Assembly (NCBI GenBank): GCA_002803225.1
Contig: NXFV01000480.1
Location: forward strand, 1-50,404
DNA length: 50,404 nt
Reading direction: 5' to 3'
Origin: Gamarada debralockiae
Lineage: Eukaryota; Ascomycota; Leotiomycetes; Helotiales; Hyphodiscaceae
Under the pieces are notes generated by a model. It did not search any database, was not told the origin of the DNA, and saw only the letters and a list, made by a program, of their open reading frames with translations. Positions 42,809 to 50,404 of this stretch are shown here, one piece after another. How positions within the stretch are numbered: position 1 is the stretch's first letter; each line of letters begins with the position of its first letter. A program made the position numbers and the translations under genes.

Positions 42809-43450
42809 ATGGTATCATCAAATCGAGCACGCTCCAAGGCTCAAACTCCAACAGTCTCCACTCCTAAACCTCTGTCCAAGACCTCCAAAACAACAGCAAA
42901 GAAGATCACGAAGAAAGCATCAACCACAAAAATATCCACTGTCCAGAATCGCGTCAAACGCAAAACGAATGCGGCACTGAATGTGAAGAAGCTCAAGTCC
43001 GCCACAAAAGGCCCCAATCCCCCCGAATCAGAACAATCCGCCTTAGACCGCTGCCTCGCAGGCGGCCCCAACGGCCCCAAAGTCTACGACGATCTAGGCT
43101 TCGAGCTTTCCTACGAAAAATGCGCCCGCATCATGCGAGGTGGAATCCGCAGACCTCGAGGGAACAAATACTACGACATGCTCGACGAGGAAGCTCGAGA
43201 GAACGCCAGGAAGAGGGAAATTATGGGTACGAAAATGGAGAACGTTTCAGCGTTGACATACATGGCGTGGAATGATAGAGTTGCGAGGGAATTGGGGATA
43301 CCATATCATAAGGTCGAGATGAAGCATTTTGAGGAACTGGCGAAGAGGGGGTTTGTGGGGAAGGAGGGGGAGTTTGAGGCGGTTAATATTAGCAAGGAGG
43401 ATAATGAGAGGATCACTAAACTTGCTACTGGGAGTGCGTTTCGGGCATAA
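42809..43450 (+). CDS. Basic hypothetical protein
   Basis: Intronless, 213 residues from MVSSNRARSK. I do not recognise the family. The first 70 residues are Lys/Thr/Ser-rich and positively charged, with several KK and KRK clusters that would serve as nuclear localisation signals. The second part is ordered-looking: LDRCLAGGPNGPKVYDDLGF, then YEKCARIMRGGIRRPRGNKY and YYDMLDEEARENARKREIM. It continues with VSALTYMAWNDRVARELGIP and YHKVEMKHFEELAKRGFVG. No transmembrane helix, signal peptide or catalytic motif is seen. The coding strand changes sharply from C-rich to G-rich about halfway, which argues for a long-resident gene sharing the pattern of its neighbours. Confidence 0.75.
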   Translation: MVSSNRARSKAQTPTVSTPKPLSKTSKTTAKKITKKASTTKISTVQNRVKRKTNAALNVKKLKSATKGPNPPESEQSALDRCLAGGPNGPKVYDDLGFELSYEKCARIMRGGIRRPRGNKYYDMLDEEARENARKREIMGTKMENVSALTYMAWNDRVARELGIPYHKVEMKHFEELAKRGFVGKEGEFEAVNISKEDNERITKLATGSAFRA

Positions 43451-44270
43451 TATTAGCCGATCAGGCGTTCTAAATGGCGGGTTCATGGAGGCGGGTTGCT
43501 TTTGATACAGCTATTCTTCCATCTCGCAAGGCGATTACAGATTAGGGGGTGTGGAGAAGCTGTATTGTTTACCTTCCCATATCATAAGGTTCCATGACCA
43601 TTATTCTTGCTTCTACTTTCTAGTACCAGTTTTCACCAGACAAATTGGGATATGGAAACGAATTTCGGGCAGCCCTTTCCTAAGTAAGGAATGTGTTTAC
43701 TTGGAATTGTGTCCCCAAATGTCCTTCAAAGTATGAGTTTTCGGAGACTTTGAACACTAAGACTGCACCTTGGTGATAAAGTCGGCGTACTGCTGAGGTA
43801 TGTTACCTTCCCAATGAGAGACATAGAACGAACGCGGCTGAAGTTAACGGGGGTCTTGAGCCTTGGATCTCAGCTAAACATCTCGCACTTATCGTTCCTT
43901 TCCCTCGACAAAGAGCTTTTAACTCCATTCAATTTTCTAATTCCGATTTCCAATTGCGTTCAACTTTCCAGGGATTTCATCATGAACCAAGCCAGTCAGA
44001 CAACTAGTCGTGACAAGTCAGCCCGCACGAGCGTTGTGGATAGTCCTTCTCCGAGTGGACCTAAGCCTCCTCTGATTGGGGATCAAGAGAGTCAGGTGAA
44101 TGATGGTCCCAGCACCAATGCTTCTCAAGGAGGGCCAAATGAAGTGATTGCATTTGAAGCCTTGTCACACTAGTCTTACGAGAGTGTCGACGGAAATATC
44201 TGCCACCAAAACAAAGTTGCCAGTTCAAAACTTACAACTAGGATCAAGTCTCCGGAATAGTTCATAAGGA
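43451..44270. other. Gap with one doubtful short frame
   Basis: A 63-codon frame from the ATG at 43982 (MNQASQTTSRDKSARTSVVD) to 44173 is Ser/Pro-rich and could be a first exon of the next gene, but I found no phase-compatible junction that convinces me. Otherwise nothing recognised. Confidence 0.4.
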
Positions 44271-45576
44271 ATGGAGCCAACTTCAGGGCTCCGAATCGTT
44301 GTCGGCCGCCAAAGCCGGGGTGATGATTTTCCCTTCACAGAGTTACATCTACAAGCACTCGCAAATGCACCATATATAGCCCAACACCTTCATGAGTTTG
44401 CGTCCAGACCCACCGCATTCAACACCAGACTAGCTTCTGAAGTTTCGGATGCAAGTGAAAGTTCTCCTGACCTTTGAAAAAGTTCTCGTCACTGCGATGA
44501 CAGCGACCCAAGCTGGCATGCTCCAAGTTTTATCTTTAGGCTGATGTGTTATGAGTTACTGTTCGTGCTTAAGTTGGACCGAGTAGGTGGGATACGTTCA
44601 TCCTTCAACTGAATTCTCAATCGAACATCACCACTAGATACATCGCGGCATCGGATCCGAGCAAGATTATAGAGCTCTGGCCGACGCTTCAATCAAGATT
44701 TGACTTTGCAGCCATCCTTTACTCCTCGCGGTGGAAGTTTGTGAGGCTCAGGTTGATAGTCTCTATGCAGAGCTTCGCAGAGTACAAGAACAAAATCCTA
44801 ACCTATGACGATCCCGACGAGGAGGATAGAAAATCGACGTACCAACCGGACGGCTGTGGATATGGATACCAACAAGCACGAGCTATTCTGGACCAGGTCC
44901 ATAGCACAAAGCGAAGACTAGGACATGCGGAAGGCTCCCGAGCAATGTCCCAGAACCTTGTGAGTTTTTTGAAAGATCAACTTCGCCAACAATCTTCTGC
45001 GCCAGACTACCTCCAAGACCGGATCTCAATCATGTGGGGCACTTTAGATCTCCTTCCCACTTTCAAGCTCTTGAATTGGAAATTTGCCACGATTATGTAG
45101 GTTCACAACTTTCGTCTAGTGAGCTCCAAGTTGGATGATCTCTATTTGCGTTTTGCACAGGGCCTCAAGAATTCTGACTGACTCTGAAGATAACAAGTCA
45201 AAGCAATATATCCAATTCTCCACGAGGCTTAGAACTTGGGAAGGAATAGGCAAGGATGGAGTACGAAAATTCGTAGAGAAGTCTACCGAGACTGCTTGTC
45301 GCAATACTCATTGTGGTCTTCGTTCCAAGTACATTTATTGCCGTAAGACTGTCTAAGCACTCGGAATGTTATCAGAAAGCTAATCGTAGCAGGCGATATT
45401 AACGATGCCACTCTTCGACTGAAGCCCGCCCGCTGGCCAAATCATCTTTCGTGGGAGACTATGGACCTTCTTTGCCTATCACCGTCATAATCCTCATATT
45501 CACTTATATCTGGTTCAACCTTCGGGAAAGGATACGAAACCAGCGCCAGAGATTTGAAAGAGAGATGCCCATGTAA
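44271..45576 (+). CDS. Hypothetical protein, probable C-terminal membrane anchor (multi-exon model)
   Basis: Family unknown. Best model: exons 44271-44454, 44574-45096, 45161-45342 and 45425-45576, 346 residues. Exon 2 is the most convincing (RWDTFILQLNSQSNITTRYI; IIELWPTLQSRFDFAAILYS; TFKLLNWKFATIM). Exon 3 continues it (ASRILTDSEDNKSKQYIQFS). With the acceptor at 45423-45424, the last exon encodes a hydrophobic helix (LPITVIILIFTYIWFNL) followed by basic residues (RERIRNQRQRFER), the pattern of a single-pass membrane anchor. An alternative acceptor at 45391-45392 gives a different end without the helix and stops at 45490. The first exon and its weak donor (GTGAAA) are the least certain. The N-terminus may lie elsewhere, or the gene may be decaying. 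Confidence 0.45.
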
Positions 45577-45794
45577 ACCTGCGGGATGGCTTTCAAAGCT
45601 CGGGATTATATGGCTTGGCCAACAAGTTTCTTGGCTTTATCTGTGGAAAGACTTCTCGTAGGCATAGAGGGCGAGATTAATTTATGAGAGATGAACATTT
45701 TGTTAAGTCAAATCGATTCTGAAATATTGCCGCACTCTCATCAAAGGCCAACACGTGTTTTTGCCGTCACACTCACGAGCCTCACATCCCAATC

Positions 45795-46996
45795 CTACTC
45801 TGATGGTGGCTTCGGATAAGGTATCCACGAAATGTTGAAGTACTCCTGCTCCACAGTGCTAACATATGTCATGTCATCGACGCAGTACCCACCACCTGTA
45901 GGCCCGATATGAGGGCTTCAAAAGTCAGTCGTCGCTCAAAATCAGAGGTCAAGTTTGAACATACCAGTGTACCGATGGTCTGAAAGGAACCATATTCTGA
46001 TGCACCTATTACATCATAATCTCGGAGTCAGTATGCCTAATGAAGAAGAGCTGGGAGTGGAAACGATGTCTTAAGAGTTTCCTACTCCGAGGAGTAAACA
46101 ACTCGTGAGACATCCGAAGTAGGAAAGTATCCTCCGAGGATTTGAGACTTACCATTCGACACACCAAAGTGTTTCTCCCGTACTCATACGCTTCTCCGAA
46201 TCGCACCTCCGTGGTCAAAAACTCGTAGCAGGATGTGAAATTGGCATACTGCGTGTTGGTACCATTGCAATATGTCTGTGCCGTCTCACAGATTTCTTTC
46301 GCGAGTATTGTAGTGACTATCTGAACAGCTTGAGTGGGCGTAGTGGCGTTCAATATAGGCATACTGTTGGGTTTAGCTAAGTTCTGTATATAAGTGAGTA
46401 GGGAACGGGGAATGTTACGCTGTTTCTACGACGTAGTCTTGGAGCCATTGCCAGTACTTGAAGATCCCATCATACTGCGTTATCTGACCCAGTGAATTCC
46501 AGGTAGTCCATGTATCGATCTCGATTGGCACCACGAGATTGAGGCTGGAGATATTGAACATCACTCGCGTAGCAGCGGAGGAGATGTATTTATTGGCACT
46601 GAATTTCAAGACCTCGTAAGAAATCGGAACTCCTAACAAGCTGATGGAACTTGGTGTTGCTGCGAGATTTGCAAAGAGACCGAAGAGATACTCGGTGTTG
46701 AGTTCACGGCCGGTAAAGGTTCGCGTAGCGTCCATTCGCCCTTGGACATTTTCGGAGAGAATTGTCGAGTTGATTGTCTTTGCTTGCGTCACGTCTGCGG
46801 GATAGATGAAGTTGTCCCAAAAGCTGGTGAGGAGCTTGTAGAGCTCGTCGTAGGTGAAATGTGGTTCGTTGTTAACGATGGACGTTGCGGGAGATGGAGT
46901 GGCGACATGGAGGCTTGATGTGGTTGCTTTCGCTGAAGCTATGAGGCTGAGGGCGAGGGTGCTGATCAACAGAAACGGGACGCGCAGCATGACCAT
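45795..46996 (-). CDS. Secreted cysteine-containing hypothetical protein
   Basis: Exons 46419-46996, 46153-46363, 45965-46005 and 45795-45915 encode 316 residues. The N-terminus [20 protein letters not shown] with a following SAKA is a clear signal peptide. The mature part has several N-glycosylation sequons (NSTI, NISS, NATT, NGTN, NFTS). Its conserved-looking C-terminal half has spaced cysteines ([52 protein letters not shown]). It closes with [18 protein letters not shown]. This [22 protein letters not shown] pattern recurs in fungal secreted proteins as I remember them, but I know no function for it. No catalytic motif is evident. All four exons join in phase, including a 41-nt exon. A role outside the cell is inferred from the signal peptide. 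Confidence 0.8.
45916..45964 (-). other. Secreted-protein gene intron 3
   Basis: 49 nt, GTATGT to TGAAG with an ACTGAC branch-like site, phase 2, restoring the Cys of [12 protein letters not shown]. Confidence 0.85.
46006..46152 (-). other. Secreted-protein gene intron 2
   Basis: 147 nt, GTAAGT to AATAG, phase 0. Joins LVCRM to VHQNMVPF. Longer than most introns in the window. Confidence 0.8.
46364..46418 (-). other. Secreted-protein gene intron 1
   Basis: 55 nt, GTAACA to AACAG with a GCTAAA branch-like site, phase 2. Joins DYVVETA to MPILNATT. Confidence 0.82.
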
Positions 46997-48838
46997 TTTG
47001 AATGAAGAGGTCTCGAGGAGGAAAAGTTAAATATAGGATTGAATCCAACTAGAATTTTGCAATGAGAGCACAAAAGAATGTCGTTCCAAAACAATGAGAA
47101 GGATCTTCAGGTACAAATAGATACCTGGAGCACAGTAAACTCAAAAGTCTACCTCCCCACACTATGCTGAATTGTGGGTGGTTGACAGGGGTACCAGCGA
47201 ACTTAGCCTATGCGGATGGATCTGCAGCAGCGGACTAGCCCTGTCAGCAATGCAGTATGGCCGTGGGACAACCTAGTTTTCTTCCATCGCATCGGTTCAG
47301 GGGTGTGTGCTGCATCCGGGTGGGATTCTTCCAAAAGGGACCAGAGACCATGTCAATTGAGGCACAGATGTGCTGTCTCTAGTCAAATTCGGACCCCAAA
47401 TAAATACCTCCCTTGTACCGGGGGCCCGGGAACGCCGTGATCCCCAAGGCACCATAAATAGCAACTCAGCCGAAGTCTTCTGAAAGGGTCGTTGGTGGAC
47501 AAACGTCATTCAAGTGCATGTGGTACCCAATCAACTTTCATGGGTCTGCGATTGGGGAGAGTGCGTTGGCAATTAAGTCGGATCACTTCATCTTCTGGAC
47601 AGCTGAAGTTGCATTGCAGATTGTACCTTGAAACTTTAGCGATAGAGGGTCCAGCGGCCTGTACCCCGTCATCAGTCCGGGGCAAGAAGTAACATTATGA
47701 ACGGGAGTAAGAGCACGGGTATTCGAGTCTTCGACATGAAAATAGTACGGTGCATTTATGATCCGAACAAGCACATCCAGGTTCAACTAAAACTGTATTC
47801 ACCTGCGACGAAGACCTTTCCTCCGATGCGTGAATGACTGTAAGTAGAAGATATCGGAAGAAATGTCTCACAATAGAGTAAAACGTGTATGTAGCTCGCT
47901 TTTAGCTATCACTTGAGAGGGGAAATGGCCGCTTCCACAGGGAATACCCAAACGCCTAATACATGGTTGGAGATGATTGACACGCTTGATTATTATCGCA
48001 TTAGGCAACTAGGTCCAATGATTGCCAAAACTGTCTAGATTGAACATCGGAATAGATACGTACAGTAATCAAGCAGGCGTGATACTCACTGATAAAAACA
48101 ATAAACTGTTGTAAGGGGGTTGACAGCGGCTTTCCGACCGCTTCAGGCCAATTTTAGCGAGGAAGGCCCGAACCGAGCACTAAATTTACCCTGGAGATCT
48201 GTTGATCCACTCCGAGTTGGACACAAACATCTCTTCGCTATCAGAGTCGCCCTTCATAAAATCGACTACGCGAGGCTCTCAAGTGAGACCCTTTTCTATG
48301 TACTATCGTAGAGAAATACACTATCTTCAACAAATTTTGTAGGTACTAACCGTGCAGAGGCACTCCATCCTCGAAGTTGATTCTCTCCGGCGCTACTGTG
48401 AGTTGCTAGTTATTTCACAATCGACAACTGACAGAACGTACAATGGTTACCTATGGAAGCCTCACTAAGATTAGTTGCCCCATGGGAGTCTGAAAATATC
48501 TACATACAACATTCCACAACGCTACCTATGCGGGGTGGGGGTTTGCTCCTAGGGCATGCACTGTATCTTCTATTACGAACGTATTGATCAAGGATATTTG
48601 CGTTCATCAAGTCGAACACTAGGCCAAGGCCCCAGGGTCTCACTTTGCTAAGAGATTCCGAGAATATCGCTCATCAGGATCCTCTCCAGCGAGTCCAGCC
48701 GCGTACGACGTACTAATACATGCAGATTCACCAAAACGGAAATGCGGCTTAACAAGCTGATTTGCATTATCGCGAACGCGAACGTGAACCCCAACATCAG
48801 CATCGTTCCCTCCATCTACTTCTCAAGTTGCACCGAAG
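46997..48838. other. 1.8-kb gap, nothing recognised
   Basis: No frame with domain character on either strand. The first part should hold the promoter of the secreted-protein gene. Scattered short open frames look accidental. It may be degraded accessory DNA, since a pseudogene follows. Confidence 0.45.
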
Positions 48839-50363
48839 ATGCCGTTCGGATTCTCAATTGGTGATATCATCACCTGTCTTCAGCTCAGCATGCAATCGTA
48901 CGACAGCTGGAAAGGCGCGTGTGGAAAGTACTCCGAGGTGACCACCAATCTTGACATCCTCGTCATCTTGACCGAGCGACTCCACAATGAAGCAAAGAAT
49001 CCGAAGTCTGTCATCTTCCGAGAGAAAAATGATGGCAAGCATTTGTATAGATTGTTGTACCACCACTGTTTCCGAACTACAGGAAATCGTGGTTAAATAT
49101 AAAGGGCTTGGATCAAGCCGAAGGCGCAATTGGGACCGCTTGAGATGCGGGAACAAAAATCTGGAGCCACTGCAGAGAAAGCTCAAGCTTCATCTTTCGG
49201 GGCTGACTTGAAGCTGTCGATTAAGTACTGTTGGACAAATCGAGGACAAGGTTGACCAGCTGAGCTAGATGAAAGCTGTCATCGATGGAATTCCTTTGGA
49301 GATGAGGGCTGGGAAGCGGGAAGAGTTTGTGATGACGATAGTTGCAAATGATGATACGGAGGTCTGGAGGCAGTTTAGATGAGATCTCATCAGAGAAGCA
49401 TTCTTGAGTCATGATATTGAGCGCCTCAGTACCGCTTGAAGGATTATCTGAAAGGGGCCTCGTCGAGAGGGGCTGTTGGATGAAGATGAGTATTCTGAAC
49501 AATTGCCTCCTAATGGCTCGTAAGTTATTTTCCTGACCTACTCGACTTAGAGTCAAAAATGAGGGCCAATCTAAGAAAAGTATAGAACTTCGACCATGGA
49601 TGGAAAGTCTCTCGGTGACGGGAAAATTGGCGAAGAAGCTGATGAAGAATGCGACACTGGCTCTTCGGACCGGAAAAGGCCCAGGGAAAGCTCCTTTGCA
49701 AAGCACTACGACGCCTCTGTTCCGGAAGATAGTACGAAATCAGCCACGAGCAGCTCCGGGCTTTGGGGAGCGAGACATCCTTTCGCAGGTCAGTCTGCTC
49801 AAGGCGAGGAATCACCTGGCGTTAATACCAAGATTGACCTTTGCTTATGGTTACCAAAGTTGGGCAACCTCCATTCACGAATTGCCATAATAAGAGATAT
49901 TTTCCAGATCTATCGAAGTCTGTAGGAGCCTAGATCAAGCGTTCGGAGGTAATTGTCAGATGAACTACTGCCTCAGGCACCTCTTTTTGGCTCCACACCT
50001 CATTTCCCATGTATTTAGTCTCCTCCTACCTTAGATTCTATTCTACAGACTTTTCTCCCCATCCGACAGTAATTCTTATGCGACAGCTATTTTCCGGTCC
50101 ACTTCCTGGTTTACCCTTCCTGAGAAGCTTATCACAGGATCTTGCCAGAGTTACCTATCAGCTGAACCTTTGGTACTAACACAATTCACGGAGCATACCC
50201 CACCCAGGAGCTCCCGAAAGCAGTCCCGTAACGACTCATCAGCAATGCATGCACATTCACCTATACTCGGTGGGCCTCGTGAGCACAGCCCGGAAAGCAT
50301 GACCACAATCGACGAGAGCAGTTCCGATTACGGCCTCAACAGGAATGTTGCGAGGTCATAATT
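48839..50363 (+). pseudogene. Pseudogene resembling the N-terminal domain of fungal STAND/NLR-like proteins
   Basis: The ATG at 48839 opens MPFGFSIGDIITCLQLSMQS and YSEVTTNLDILVILTERLHN, the usual opening of the fungal STAND N-terminal domain. The frame then breaks between about 49035 and 49055. Similarity continues in another frame (TTTVSELQEIVVKYKGLGSS; RRNWDRLRCGNKNLEPLQRK; GQIEDKVDQLS) up to 49519. That second frame holds five stops: 49209-49211 (TGA), 49266-49268 (TAG), 49380-49382, 49437-49439 and 49449-49451 (all TGA). Each could come from CGA or CAG by C-to-T change, as RIP would cause. A GTAAGT at 49520 looks like a surviving splice donor. Later open stretches (49596-49925; 50170-50361, Ser/Arg-rich) may be downstream exons. 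Such genes belong to non-self-recognition repertoires that are often lost. Confidence 0.65.
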
Positions 50364-50404
50364 GTAGAATGTGAAAGCAGCTTGACATTTAGAGAGTAGT
50401 GATC

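Noticed and set aside
47210..48311. Several 60-76 codon frames on both strands
   Set aside because: Frequency and length fit chance; none shows family motifs.

Overview
The window is nuclear DNA of a filamentous ascomycete (Pezizomycotina). The signs are short GT-AG introns of about 43-165 nt (most 45-80), often with CTAAC/CTAAT-like branch sites, a Zn(II)2Cys6 regulator, a FUS3/PMK1-type MAP kinase, and decayed DNA whose stop codons fit C-to-T repeat-induced point mutation (RIP). A leotiomycete is my guess from the overall style; no marker here proves it.

Layout. 1-1.8 kb: AT/TA-rich, probably RIP-altered repeat remnant. 1.8-4.5 kb (-): an F-box/2EXR-like protein and a broken HSL-type alpha/beta-hydrolase. 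5.1-17.2 kb: SKI3 (-), divergent from a GH5 glucosylceramidase/sterylglucosidase-like enzyme (+), then the karyopherin MSN5/exportin-5 (+). 19.1-21.2 kb (+): a Zn2Cys6 transcription factor with a long leader. 22.4-25.0 kb: RMI1 (-) and VPS51 (+), followed by an array of small hairpin repeats. 25.5-31.8 kb (-): FUS3-type MAP kinase and SEC24. 32.3-35.0 kb: a small membrane protein (+), NIF3 (-) and a BolA2/FRA2 protein (+). 36.2-42.4 kb: AP-1 beta-adaptin (+), a HIRIP3-like histone chaperone (-) and a divergent protein kinase (+). 42.8-50.4 kb: lineage-type genes (an unknown basic protein, a probable single-pass membrane protein, a secreted cysteine-containing protein) and a pseudogene resembling the N-terminal domain of fungal STAND proteins.

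Functionally the core is housekeeping: membrane traffic (SEC24 at ER exit, AP-1 beta at TGN/endosome, VPS51 in GARP), RNA decay and export (SKI3, MSN5), genome maintenance and chromatin (RMI1, HIRIP3-like), Fe-S/metal proteins (BolA2, NIF3) and pheromone/pathogenicity signalling (FUS3-type MAPK). The two ends are accessory and decaying. No operon-like or biosynthetic cluster is visible.

The most unusual signal is a non-coding one. The octamer AATCGTTC/GAACGATT occurs 11 times by eye, where about 1.5 are expected by chance. It clusters around VPS51 and the HIRIP3-like gene, where many copies form 8-bp-arm hairpins spaced about 60 nt apart or lie just before start codons. A second cross-gene signal is a repeated switch from C-rich to G-rich coding strand inside single genes. 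All gene models are hand-spliced: junctions were chosen by reading-frame phase and family continuity and have not been checked against transcripts.
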